Source of the DNA: an uncultured Alphaproteobacteria bacterium
Lineage (GTDB): Bacteria; Pseudomonadota; Alphaproteobacteria; CAAGCB01; CAG-977
Assembly (NCBI GenBank): GCA_944390195.1
Contig: CALXOZ010000004.1
Location: forward strand, 1-64,000
Length of the DNA stretch: 64,000 bases
Reading direction: 5' to 3'
A model generated the notes under the pieces. It searched no databases. It was not told where the DNA came from and saw only the letters and a list, made by a program, of their open reading frames with translations. Position numbers and translations under genes: made by a program. Below are positions 1-8,520 of the stretch, in pieces (positions within the stretch are counted from its first letter, which is position 1; each line of letters opens with the position of its first letter).

Positions 1-38
1 GAACCAGCAAAAGGCGTGCGAGGTCTTCGGCTGCTCCG

Positions 39-54
39 CCCCCCCCCCCCCCCC
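39..54. repeat. Homopolymer run of 16 C
   Basis: An uninterrupted run of 16 C lies about 40 bases downstream of the MATE stop codon. The 38 bases to its left are clearly more GC-rich than what follows. The run could be a phase-variable tract, a transfer junction, or an assembly or contig-end artefact. The last is quite possible so close to the window edge. Confidence 0.6.
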
Positions 55-92
55 ATTACTTGCAAATTCTCGACCAACTGTAATAATTCTTT

Positions 93-1418
93 TCATATCA
101 CTACTTTCTTTTTGTTGTTTTTACTGATCAGATAGAAAACAACACCTGTCATCATGACAACGATCTCTGTTGTGGGAAAGGCACACCATACCCCCCTCAT
201 TCCCGCAATAGAAGCCAAAGCAAACGCTATTGGGATGATCACAACAAATCCTCGCATTAGTGAAATAATATGAGCAGGACGGGCATATTCTGTGGAAGTA
301 AAATAAATAGAAATAATCACATTGAATCCGACAAACGGGCAGGCAATAAAGTACAATCTTAATCCCTGTATCGCGATGGCTTGTAGAACTTCGTTTTGCT
401 CGCTATTGAATATTGATGCGATAGGATAGGCACCCCAAAAAACTCCCACATAGATTAAGCCGGATATAATGAGCATTGTCGTTAAGGCATATTTTAATAT
501 ATGACGCACATTTTTTAAGTTACCTGAACCGAAGTTGCTACTGACAATGGGCTGGATACCTTGTGCGATTCCCGTATATACCGCAATCACAACAAGCGAA
601 AGGTTCGCGATGACCCCGTAAGCTGCAACACCGATATTACCTTGCAAGGAAAGAATAATACCATTAAACACAATCATCACGATACCAGAGGACATTTCAG
701 TGATAAGCGACGGAACACCACTTGAGAAAATGCCGCCCAATAACCTTCCGTCAATGCTGCACATCGAAAAGTGAAAATTGTTTTTCTTCCTGAAGAAGTG
801 TGGCGTTAAAATTAACATACTGATGATCGGTGCCATACCTGTTGCAAAAGCAGCTCCAAATATCCCCATTTTACAGGGGAAAATAAATATATAGTCCAAT
901 AAAATGTTAGATAGACTTCCAAAAATCATGGCAATCATAGAAAGTTGTGGAGCACCATCGTTTCGGACAAGGCACAACAGTACATTGTTCAGCAAAAATA
1001 CAGGTGCAAATAATAAAATCACCTGTAAATAAGTTTTTGTCATGGAATAGACATTCTTGTCTGCGCCTAAATATCTGACGAGGGCATCAGAAAAAAAGAT
1101 GGCAATAACAATAAAAAGGCAGGCAAAAAATGATGTAAAATAAATGGCGTTCGTAAATATTCCATTTGTAGAATTAGTATCTCCCTTGTTTTTTTGAATG
1201 GAATATTTTGTTCCGGCGCCCATGCCGATCATAAGCCCGCTTCCATGTATAAAGCTGTAAATGGGAATAGCAAGATTTAGCGCGGCTAATCCATTTGTAC
1301 CTAATCCTTTTGACACAAAATAAGTATCTGCTAGGATGTAGCATGATAATCCAAGCATTCCCAATATATTGAGGGAAGAATATTTTGCGAACTCTCTGAA
1401 ACAATTAGATTGCTTCAT
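93..1418 (-). CDS. MATE-family multidrug/Na+ antiporter, probably horizontally acquired
   Basis: A 441-residue inner-membrane exporter of the MATE family, expected to pump cationic drugs or metabolites out in exchange for H+ or Na+. The protein is almost entirely hydrophobic, with about twelve membrane segments in two similar halves (for example the polar-flanked GLSCYILADTYFVSKGLG near the N-terminus, typical of MATE helix 1-2). The start at 1418 is chosen because a strong AGGAGGT lies 6 bases upstream. An in-frame TTG at 1436 would put the start upstream of that ribosome site. It has its own promoter and a terminator-like leader hairpin. The sequence style and ribosome site resemble Firmicutes MATE genes more than the neighbouring alphaproteobacterial genes. 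The substrate cannot be told from sequence. Confidence 0.9.
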   Translation of the reverse strand: MKQSNCFREFAKYSSLNILGMLGLSCYILADTYFVSKGLGTNGLAALNLAIPIYSFIHGSGLMIGMGAGTKYSIQKNKGDTNSTNGIFTNAIYFTSFFACLFIVIAIFFSDALVRYLGADKNVYSMTKTYLQVILLFAPVFLLNNVLLCLVRNDGAPQLSMIAMIFGSLSNILLDYIFIFPCKMGIFGAAFATGMAPIISMLILTPHFFRKKNNFHFSMCSIDGRLLGGIFSSGVPSLITEMSSGIVMIVFNGIILSLQGNIGVAAYGVIANLSLVVIAVYTGIAQGIQPIVSSNFGSGNLKNVRHILKYALTTMLIISGLIYVGVFWGAYPIASIFNSEQNEVLQAIAIQGLRLYFIACPFVGFNVIISIYFTSTEYARPAHIISLMRGFVVIIPIAFALASIAGMRGVWCAFPTTEIVVMMTGVVFYLISKNNKKKVVI

Positions 1419-1463
1419 GTTTGACCTCCTACACAATATCCCCGAGTGTTGTTTGCGTTTGCA

Positions 1464-1522
1464 AACAAAAAAACGCTTATTTTCACTCCTTCAAAGGCCT
1501 AATGGAGTGAAAATAAGCGTTT
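1464..1522 (-). promoter_or_regulatory. Terminator-like hairpin in the MATE leader (possible attenuator)
   Basis: Arms 1471-1489 and 1504-1522 form a perfect 19-bp inverted repeat with a 14-base loop. Read on the minus strand, the 3' arm runs straight into a T-rich tract (TTTTTTGTTTGC), as in a factor-independent terminator. It lies between a good promoter (1542-1571) and the MATE ribosome site (1424-1430). It therefore sits in the 5' leader rather than after a gene. Transcription attenuation of the exporter is the natural reading (inference). It could instead terminate read-through from the decayed upstream frame. A GTTTGCAAAC palindrome (1457-1466) lies just downstream. Confidence 0.75.
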
Positions 1523-1541
1523 ACCCGGCGGCAATTTTTTA

Positions 1542-1571
1542 ACTATAGTCCTTATTACTAAAAAAAGTCAA
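1542..1571 (-). promoter_or_regulatory. Sigma-70-type promoter of the MATE gene
   Basis: On the minus strand TTGACT (1566-1571) and TATAGT (1542-1547) are separated by 18 bases, close to the sigma-70 consensus. Transcription would begin near 1535, giving a leader of about 115 bases that contains the terminator-like hairpin before the MATE start. Confidence 0.6.
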
Positions 1572-1700
1572 TCCATGAGTCAGATGCTTGGAAACACTGT
1601 TTTTTGTATAGATAGAATACTCATAGAGATCAGAAGTGCATTTGAAAAATATTTTTTTTAGGCGGATAAGCCAGTTCACAGTAGCGATGAAAACAATCAT

Positions 1701-1886
1701 TCACAACTTGTCCGCTACATCAATGCTGTCAATGGAACCCATGCTCTCATCAAAGTATTTCAGCTTCACATAGGCAGTTAAAAAACTCCCGTCTGATTCC
1801 TGTTTAGAATCTGACAGGAGTTTCGTATGCGCCCAAATCCCGTCAGCTAACAGTTGATAAGTATTTAGTTCCTTATCACTGTTCAG
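1701..1886 (-). pseudogene. C-terminal remnant of an unidentified gene
   Basis: An open frame of 61 codons runs from just after an in-frame TAG (1887-1889) to a TGA at 1701 and has no usable start codon. Its translation looks like real protein, with balanced composition (it includes SDKELNTYQLLADGIWAHTK and ends DSIDVADKL). The family is not recognised. The start-less frame and the neighbouring MATE cassette suggest the tail of a gene cut off by a transfer or deletion event. It may belong to the same incoming DNA as the MATE gene. Confidence 0.4.
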
Positions 1887-1957
1887 CTAAATGTAGAGTT
1901 TTTTTATGATAGGTCATTCAGTTTTCGCAAAAAGAAAGGCAAAAGACGGTATGTCAA

Positions 1958-3052
1958 TTAAAAGACCGTTTTTATGAAACCTCCTCCCAATACTTCGGAA
2001 CCATCATACAACACAACTGATTGTCCGGTTGCAATCTTGCGTTGGGCGACGTTGAAATCGACTTTGATTTCATCATCTGTCAGCGGAGTAATACGGACGG
2101 GTTGAATATTTTGTGTCGACCTTATTTTCGCATATGCGCATAAGGGCTTTTTTAAAGAAGGCAGACAAACCCAATTTAAACGGTTTGCGGTTATCCCGTG
2201 GCAAACATTGTCATCTTCAAACCCGACGATAACATTGTTTTTTTCAATGTCGAAACCTAAAACGAATAATGGCTTTGAAGCACTTAATCCCAATCCTTTT
2301 CTTTGTCCGACGGTGTAATTCCAAAATCCTTGATGTGTTCCCAGTATTTTGCCGTCTTTTGTAACGAAACGACCGGTTTCAGAGGGGGCTTGAAGAATAT
2401 CGTTCATATTTCCTGAATAAAAATCCTGACTGTCCGGTTTGTTACAGACAGGCAAACCTGTTTCTTTTGCGATTGCACGAATTTCCTCTTTTGTTTTTTC
2501 TCCTAAAGGAAAAACGATTCGAGCCAATTGATCTTGATTTAAGCGGTAGAGAAAATAGGATTGGTCTTTTTTGGAATCGATCCCCGTTTTTAAAAGATAA
2601 CGCTGTCTTTCATCATCAAAAGACACTCTTGCATAGTGCCCTGTTGCAAATTTGTCGAAAGTCAGTCCGGCTTGTCGCGCTGCGTCCGGAAAAGCTTGGA
2701 ATTTTATGGAGGCATTGCATAAAACGCACGGATTGGGTGTCCGACCGGATAAATATTCTTGTCGAAAATTGTCTAAAACGGTTTTTTTATATGAATCTGA
2801 ACAATCTATAACGTGAAAAGGGATCTCCAATATTTTGCAGATTTCCCGAGCGGATAAAACATCTTGTTCCTGATGTGGGGAAAAACACCCTTTGGCATCG
2901 GGATTCAAGGTGGAATATCCGTTTTTAAAAACAGTCATCATTGCGGCTGTAACGTCATAGCCGGCTTTTTTCAGTAAATAAGCCGTTACAGCGGAATCAA
3001 CACCTCCGCTCAAACCGACAAGTACTTTCATTTTATTCATTTTTTTATTCAT
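1958..3052 (-). CDS. mnmA: tRNA 2-thiouridylase MnmA, non-canonical cysteine pattern
   Basis: A 364-residue PP-loop ATPase that adenylates U34 of tRNA Lys/Glu/Gln and delivers sulfur to make 2-thiouridine. Visible features are the PP-loop SGGVDS (15-20), the tRNA and ATP motifs around TGHYARV (137-143) and GTHQGFWNYTVGQRKGLG, and the C-terminal beta-barrel. Canonical MnmA uses an Asp-x-x-Cys pair and a second Cys in an SQ(D/E)ICF-like motif. Here the first site is CVLC (C109, C112), and the second motif reads DSQDFYSG with Tyr212 at the expected Cys position; C203 lies nine residues earlier. A CxxC-plus-Cys arrangement recalls iron-sulfur-dependent tRNA thiolases (inference). The start overlaps the upstream CsoR-like gene by 8 bases, so the two are co-translated. 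Confidence 0.9.
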   Translation of the reverse strand: MNKKMNKMKVLVGLSGGVDSAVTAYLLKKAGYDVTAAMMTVFKNGYSTLNPDAKGCFSPHQEQDVLSAREICKILEIPFHVIDCSDSYKKTVLDNFRQEYLSGRTPNPCVLCNASIKFQAFPDAARQAGLTFDKFATGHYARVSFDDERQRYLLKTGIDSKKDQSYFLYRLNQDQLARIVFPLGEKTKEEIRAIAKETGLPVCNKPDSQDFYSGNMNDILQAPSETGRFVTKDGKILGTHQGFWNYTVGQRKGLGLSASKPLFVLGFDIEKNNVIVGFEDDNVCHGITANRLNWVCLPSLKKPLCAYAKIRSTQNIQPVRITPLTDDEIKVDFNVAQRKIATGQSVVLYDGSEVLGGGFIKTVF

Positions 3053-3344
3053 GAAACCTGCAAAAAAAATTTTTAAACTCTTCCGCCGACTGCTGTCTTT
3101 CCGGATCGGAAGAAAAAGATTGATCTATGCAAGATAATAAATGCGTTTTTAAAATATTAGCTTCCACAGAACGGATTGCCGAACGCACGGAACGCAATTG
3201 GACGAGGATGTCTGAACAATCCCTTTGCCCGTTGATCATCTTTTTTATTCCATCAATTTGACCGGAAATCCTGTTTAAGCGACCGATTTCTTTGATGTGA
3301 TTCGATTTTTGCGAAACAAGCTTGTTTTTTTTTGTTTCAGTCAT
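3045..3344 (-). CDS. CsoR/FrmR-family metal- or persulfide-sensing repressor
   Basis: A 99-residue, all-helical DNA-binding repressor of the CsoR/RcnR/CstR family. The ligand residues are C43, H68 and C72. The Cys-25-His-4-Cys spacing matches copper-sensing CsoR proteins rather than the persulfide sensor CstR, which lacks the His. The Shine-Dalgarno AGGAGGG is well placed before the ATG at 3344. It is the first gene of a two-gene operon with mnmA, overlapping it by 8 bases, so it probably controls its own synthesis and that of the thiolase. No copper exporter gene is nearby, which is unusual for a CsoR. The sensed ligand (Cu(I), another thiophilic metal or sulfane sulfur) is not decidable from sequence alone. 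Confidence 0.85.
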   Translation of the reverse strand: MTETKKNKLVSQKSNHIKEIGRLNRISGQIDGIKKMINGQRDCSDILVQLRSVRSAIRSVEANILKTHLLSCIDQSFSSDPERQQSAEEFKNFFCRFHE

Positions 3345-3747
3345 GTGTTTCCCTCCTAAAAAAACACGATTAGGTAATGTAACATTTTTTTGACAAGGAA
3401 AAAAAGGTCTTTATGAACAGAACTCTGATAAAAGCAGTTTTTACAAAAAATACAATTTAAGATAGATTTGTTAAGCGGGTGCGTCCTATTGATATATTGG
3501 TTTAGTTATCTTTATTTTTATGGGGGAATTAAAATGAAATCGAAATTTTTACGGACAGACGGATTGAAAAAATATTTTGTCAAATAGCGGTATGATTTTG
3601 AGTGTTGATGTAAAATTAAAGTTGTGTTAGCTTTTATTGCAAGAATTGTTGAATAAAACAGTCGAAGAACCGTTTTTAACAAAAGGTGGTATTAGCGTTA
3701 CCCGTTCCATTTTAAGCTGTCTTTTATCCAAGAAGAGGAGAGATCTC
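3345..3747. other. 403-base divergent intergenic region between csoR-like gene and flagellin
   Basis: It carries both divergent promoters. A near-CtrA box TTAA-N7-TTAG lies at 3616-3630, about 120 bases before the flagellin start. No GG-N10-GC sigma-54 element was found on the plus strand. A 17-codon ORF (3534-3587) preceded by GGGGGA starts MKSKFLRTD; it resembles nothing recognised and may be chance. Confidence 0.4.
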
Positions 3748-5628
3748 ATGGCTACAGATAAAATTGCTCTTACATCATCAATGCGTTCCAATTTACTGAG
3801 TTTGAAAAACACGCAGATGTTACTGGACAGGACGCAGGAGCGTTTGTCAACGGGTTATAAAGTAAACAGTGCAATGGATAATCCGTCTTCGTATTTTACG
3901 GCTCAATCTTTGAATGCGCGTGCCAATGATTTATCGACATTGCTGGACAGTATAGGACAGGCTATTTCCACACTTGAAGTCGCGGATGAAGGTATTACAA
4001 CTTTGCAAGAGTTTGTGGAACAAGCCAAATCGATCGCTGCCAATGCGCGGGATTCGGAAAATATTGCTTCGTCCGTCGTATCTGAAAACGTTGTTTTCAA
4101 TCCGGCGACGGCAAAAGACGACATCTTGACAGACATTGTCGCTAATTCCAAATCAGGCGATCAGTTTACGATCCGTTTGGGAGACGCAACAACCATGCAA
4201 GGGACATCTAATGTTTCAATCGATCAGACATTGGAGGAAATCGGAATAGCTCAAGGGGGCGTTATCGAAATGATCATCGGTGATAAAACGTATGAATTTA
4301 CGTTTGAATCATCGGGATCGGGCATATCTTCGCCGGATTCAAGTTCCGCAGCGGTCAAGCAATCTTTTGGGGTGGATACGTCTTTGGAAGATTTTATGAG
4401 CAATGTCGTTTATACAATCGGGCGTAATGTTTTAAATGCTGAAATCAAAGATGGTAAAATGACTTTTAACACTTTGGACAATTCGTCTTTGCTTATTCGC
4501 TCGACGGCAGGCTTTGTTTCAAACCAACCCGAAGTGCATCCGGAAGCCCGCAAAATCACAGCGGTTCAGATTAGCGCTGCGCAAGGGTCGTCAAACACGG
4601 GATCGGCAAAGTTGACGATTGACGGTGTTGAACTTGATTTGGGATACGATACCTCGGCTGTAACCGATGTTGATGATGTTATCAATCTGGTCAACGCGAA
4701 TGCCGAATTGGCGGCTAAAGGGATCAAAGCTGTGAAAGACGGTTCCGATATTCAGATTTATAACGAAAAGGCCGGAGTATCTGTCGGTGAAATAGAAATT
4801 ACAGGGGCTACAGGCGGTACGGAGGGAACAAGCGTTGACAACGCGACGATAGCCGCTGCTACAGACTATGAATTGCAAGTTCAAACGGACTTTAATCAAA
4901 TATTGGGCTTTGACGCAGGCTATTCCATAACCGTTACAGACGGTATGACCGTTGAACAATTCCGTCAGGCGGTTGACGGTTTAAACGGGGTTTCAGCCGA
5001 TTTTGATTCCAACGGGCATCTTGTTATTTCCGGCGAACAAGGGGACGATATGGTGATTGCCGATGTCGGTTCGGGTAACTTTATAAGCAGTTTACTGGGC
5101 GATCATATTATTGCTGTCAGAAACGGTTCGAATGAACGTGAAAAATACGCCCGTCAGTTTGACGATATATTAAATCAAATTGATCAGTTGGTGAAGGATA
5201 CGTCTTATAAAGGGATCAATTTGCTCAACGGTGATGATTTAACGGTTGTCTTTAATGAATCGCGAACCAGTACATTAGAATTGAAAGGTGTGGTTTTCAA
5301 TTCCGTCGGGTTGGGCTTTACGGTGTCTGAAAACGAATGGAAGGATAATGCCGATATTGATAAGTCGTTAGATCAAATCACCAAGGCGACATCTCTTTTA
5401 CGCGCACAGGCTTCATACTTCAGTCAAAAATTATCGACGGTTCAGATTCGTGAAGACTTTACCGAAAGCATGATTAATAATTTGACAACAGGGGCGGATC
5501 AGTTGGTCTTGGCCGATATGAATGAAGAGGCGGCAAATATGTTGGCACTTCAAACACGTCAACAATTGGGAATTAATTCGTTGTCTTTGGCGTCTCAAGC
5601 TTCTCAAAGCGTTTTACAGTTGTTTTAA
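3748..5628 (+). CDS. Flagellin with an enlarged central domain
   Basis: A 626-residue flagellar filament subunit, well above the 270-500 residues usual in alphaproteobacteria. The conserved N-terminal D0/D1 helices (1 to about 130, beginning MATDKIALTSSMRSNLLSLK) and C-terminal D1/D0 (about 545-626, ending SQASQSVLQLF) are intact. Between them are about 400 residues rich in Thr, Ser, Gly and Asp with flagellin-insert-like modules (for example SAKLTIDGVELDLGYDTS and YSITVTDGMTVEQFRQAVDG). No cysteine was seen. The start is fixed by AGAGGAG about 8 bases before 3748; in-frame codons further upstream do not look like flagellin. A strong terminator follows, so it is transcribed alone. No flaF or flbT neighbour is present. 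Confidence 0.95.
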   Translation: MATDKIALTSSMRSNLLSLKNTQMLLDRTQERLSTGYKVNSAMDNPSSYFTAQSLNARANDLSTLLDSIGQAISTLEVADEGITTLQEFVEQAKSIAANARDSENIASSVVSENVVFNPATAKDDILTDIVANSKSGDQFTIRLGDATTMQGTSNVSIDQTLEEIGIAQGGVIEMIIGDKTYEFTFESSGSGISSPDSSSAAVKQSFGVDTSLEDFMSNVVYTIGRNVLNAEIKDGKMTFNTLDNSSLLIRSTAGFVSNQPEVHPEARKITAVQISAAQGSSNTGSAKLTIDGVELDLGYDTSAVTDVDDVINLVNANAELAAKGIKAVKDGSDIQIYNEKAGVSVGEIEITGATGGTEGTSVDNATIAAATDYELQVQTDFNQILGFDAGYSITVTDGMTVEQFRQAVDGLNGVSADFDSNGHLVISGEQGDDMVIADVGSGNFISSLLGDHIIAVRNGSNEREKYARQFDDILNQIDQLVKDTSYKGINLLNGDDLTVVFNESRTSTLELKGVVFNSVGLGFTVSENEWKDNADIDKSLDQITKATSLLRAQASYFSQKLSTVQIREDFTESMINNLTTGADQLVLADMNEEAANMLALQTRQQLGINSLSLASQASQSVLQLF

Positions 5629-5646
5629 CCGAAGAATTTTTATTAA

Positions 5647-5683
5647 AAAAGGCGAAGAAGAAAGTCTTCGCCTTTTGTTTTTT
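5647..5683 (+). terminator. Rho-independent terminator after flagellin
   Basis: A perfect 12-bp stem (5647-5658 with 5665-5676) with a 6-base loop is followed by TGTTTTTT. It lies 18 bases after the flagellin stop. Confidence 0.85.
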
Positions 5684-5745
5684 GCCGGTTCTTTATTTTT
5701 GACCGGAAAAACGGTAAGGTGGGGAAAAAAGGAAGGGATTGAGAG

Positions 5746-8520
5746 ATGACCGACAACCTGAAAAATAAAAAAGTCGTTTTAATTGACGGATCGGGGTATA
5801 TTTACCGGGCTTATTATGCTTTGCCTTCAATGACCGGACTTGATGGAAAGCCAGTGAATGCCGTTTACGGTTTTTGTTCGATGATGATGAAATTGATCAA
5901 AGAAATGCCGGCGGATTACAGGGCTGTCGTTTTTGATGCTTCTCGAAAAACATTTCGTATGGATATCTTTCCCGATTACAAAGGAACGCGTAAAGAAACA
6001 CCTGAAGATTTGATCCCCCAGTTTCCTTTGTTGCGACAAGCTGTTGACGCTTTTGATGTGGCTCAGGTGGAAATGGAAGGTTTTGAAGCTGATGATTTAT
6101 TGGCGACATATTCGCGAATGGCTCATGAAAAGGGAGCGGATGTTACTATAGTTTCCGCCGATAAAGACTTGATGCAGTTGGTTGGTACGGGGGTTACGAT
6201 TTATGATCCGATGAAACAACGTACGGTTGAAGCAGATCAAGTCATTGAAAAATTCGGTGTTACGCCGGATAAAGTCGTGGATGTCCAGTCTTTGGCGGGG
6301 GACACGTCCGATAATGTTCCCGGTGTTCATGGCATAGGAATAAAAACCGCCGCTTTGTTAATTAAAGAATATGGCAGTTTGGAAAATTTGCTGGATAATC
6401 TGGTCTCTGTCAAACAGAAAAAACGTCGGGAAGTTTTGATGCAAGATGCTGATTTGGCGCGTATGTCAAAACGTTTGGTTACATTGGACGCTTTCGCACC
6501 GGTGGAAAAAACGCTTGATGATTTCAGTGTAAAACCGCCGCGGTTGGAGCGGATAAAGTCTTTTTTTCAAGAAATGGGATTTAAAAGTCTGATTGCAAAG
6601 TTGCCATCTTGGTTGGATGTTACGGAAGAAAAACAAGAATCCGTTTCTTTACCGCTTATCCGTAAAGTGGAAAAGAAGTACCGGTTGATTCAAGATCTTG
6701 AAGAATTGAAAAAACAGCTTGAAATTGTTTCGGAAAAAGGTTTTGTCGCCATAGACACGGAGACTGATTCTTTGTCGGCGATGCAAGCGGAAATGGTCGG
6801 ATTTTCATTTTGTTATCAAGAAGGGATGGCTTTTTACGTTCCGTTGCGTCATACGTTAAAAAATTCTCAAACTGACTTGTTCGGTGGGCAGGAACAGGAA
6901 CAACGGATAAAACAAATTCCGGTTCAAGACGCTTTGGCGGTGTTAAAGCCTGTTTTGGAAAACAAAGGTATTTTAAAAATCGGGCACAATATAAAGTTCG
7001 ACTGGCATGTTTTATCGAACGAGTATGGTACGTTGAATTTAAATCCGATCGAAGACACGATGGTGCTGTCTTATGATCTGGACGGATCTTCCCATTTGCA
7101 TAACATGGATGATCTGGCTTCGTTGTATTTGGATTATCAGACGATCAAGTATCGGGATGTATGCGGAACGGGACGCGGAAAAATAACGTTTGACAGGGTC
7201 GAATTGGATCAGGCGTTGGATTATGCTGCCGAAGACGCCGATATAACTTTGCGGCTGTATCATTTTTTAAAAAAGCGCCTTGAGAATGAAAAACTTGTTT
7301 GCTTGTATGAAACGATGGATCGTCCGAGCGTACGGGTTTTATACGATATGGAAACGTGTGGCATTAAAGTTTGCGAAAATGAATTAAAAAAGCTTAGTGC
7401 GACGTTTTCGGAAAAGCTGTCCAATCTGGAAAAGAGAATATACGCGGCGGCGGGGGAGGAATTTAACTTGAATTCTCCGTTACAGATGGGAAAAGTGTTG
7501 TTTGAAAAGCTTAACCTTCCGAAGGGGGTGAAGACGAAAACCGGATCTTGGGGGACGGATGCGTCTATTTTGGAAGAATTGGCGCTGGACGGTTATTCCA
7601 TAGCGCAGGATATTTTGGAATACCGGTTGTTTTCAAAATTGAAAAGCACATATACAGATGCTTTGCAAAGCCAGATTAATCCAAAAACGAAACGTGTTCA
7701 CACAACGTTTATGCAAACGGTAACATCGACGGGACGTTTGTCATCAAACGATCCGAACCTGCAAAACATTCCCATTCGCCAAGAGGAAGGGCGTGCGATC
7801 CGGCGCGCTTTTATAGCAGAATCGGGTAAGAAATTGCTGTCTGCCGACTATTCGCAAATTGAGTTGCGTTTGATGGCTCATGTCGCTGATGTTAAAGGAT
7901 TGAAGGAGGCTTTTGCTCAAGGCATAGACGTTCATGCCGCGACAGCGTCTCAGGTTTTCGGTATTCCGGTAGAAGGGATGGATCCGATGGTGCGCCGTCG
8001 TGCGAAAGCCATCAACTTTGGAATTATTTACGGTATATCCGCCTTTGGTTTGGCACGCCAACTTGGAATAGATCGAAAAGAGGCGCAAGATTATATTAAT
8101 GCGTATTTTTCGCGCTATCCGGAAATTCGATCTTATATGGAAGAGACCGTCTATTTTGCCAAAGCGAACGGTTATGTTTTAACGCCGTTTGGCAGAAAGT
8201 GTGCTGTTGGAAGTATTAATGATAAAAATGCCGCGCGGCGTCAGTTTGCGGAACGTTCCGCGATCAACGCCCCGATTCAAGGCGGTGCGGCCGATATCAT
8301 TAAAAAGGCAATGTTACGTTTACAGCCGGCATTAAACCAAGCCGGATTGTCGGCAAAACTGTTATTGCAAGTTCATGACGAACTGATTCTGGAAATGCCT
8401 GATGAAGAAGCGCGGGCAACAGCAGAGGTTGTTAAAAAAGTCATGGAAGGGGTTGTCAATCTGTCTGTCCCTCTGATTGCCGAAGTCGGTATTGCAGATA
8501 ATTGGGCTGATGCGCATTGA
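5746..8520 (+). CDS. polA: DNA polymerase I
   Basis: A 924-residue repair and Okazaki-fragment-processing polymerase with all three domains. The 5' nuclease spans about 1-290 (DGSGYIYRAYYALP, EADDLLATY, GDTSDNVPGVHGIG). The 3'-5' proofreading exonuclease spans about 320-520 with its acidic residues retained (AIDTETDS, HNIKFDWHVL, YAAEDADIT). The polymerase domain spans about 540-924: SADYSQIELR (motif A), RRRAKAINFGIIYG (motif B) and QVHDELILE (motif C). The length is normal. The ATG at 5746 follows GGAAGGG at suitable distance. The gene is separated from flagellin by a terminator and appears to stand alone. Confidence 0.98.
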   Translation: MTDNLKNKKVVLIDGSGYIYRAYYALPSMTGLDGKPVNAVYGFCSMMMKLIKEMPADYRAVVFDASRKTFRMDIFPDYKGTRKETPEDLIPQFPLLRQAVDAFDVAQVEMEGFEADDLLATYSRMAHEKGADVTIVSADKDLMQLVGTGVTIYDPMKQRTVEADQVIEKFGVTPDKVVDVQSLAGDTSDNVPGVHGIGIKTAALLIKEYGSLENLLDNLVSVKQKKRREVLMQDADLARMSKRLVTLDAFAPVEKTLDDFSVKPPRLERIKSFFQEMGFKSLIAKLPSWLDVTEEKQESVSLPLIRKVEKKYRLIQDLEELKKQLEIVSEKGFVAIDTETDSLSAMQAEMVGFSFCYQEGMAFYVPLRHTLKNSQTDLFGGQEQEQRIKQIPVQDALAVLKPVLENKGILKIGHNIKFDWHVLSNEYGTLNLNPIEDTMVLSYDLDGSSHLHNMDDLASLYLDYQTIKYRDVCGTGRGKITFDRVELDQALDYAAEDADITLRLYHFLKKRLENEKLVCLYETMDRPSVRVLYDMETCGIKVCENELKKLSATFSEKLSNLEKRIYAAAGEEFNLNSPLQMGKVLFEKLNLPKGVKTKTGSWGTDASILEELALDGYSIAQDILEYRLFSKLKSTYTDALQSQINPKTKRVHTTFMQTVTSTGRLSSNDPNLQNIPIRQEEGRAIRRAFIAESGKKLLSADYSQIELRLMAHVADVKGLKEAFAQGIDVHAATASQVFGIPVEGMDPMVRRRAKAINFGIIYGISAFGLARQLGIDRKEAQDYINAYFSRYPEIRSYMEETVYFAKANGYVLTPFGRKCAVGSINDKNAARRQFAERSAINAPIQGGAADIIKKAMLRLQPALNQAGLSAKLLLQVHDELILEMPDEEARATAEVVKKVMEGVVNLSVPLIAEVGIADNWADAH

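Noticed and set aside
1499-1534. 11-codon TTG-started leader peptide overlapping the MATE attenuator stem
   Set aside because: It would begin almost at the predicted transcript end with no ribosome site, so translation is doubtful.
3534-3587. 17-codon ORF with a GGGGGA ribosome-like site upstream of flagellin
   Set aside because: Too short, with no recognisable homology; recorded only as part of the intergenic region.
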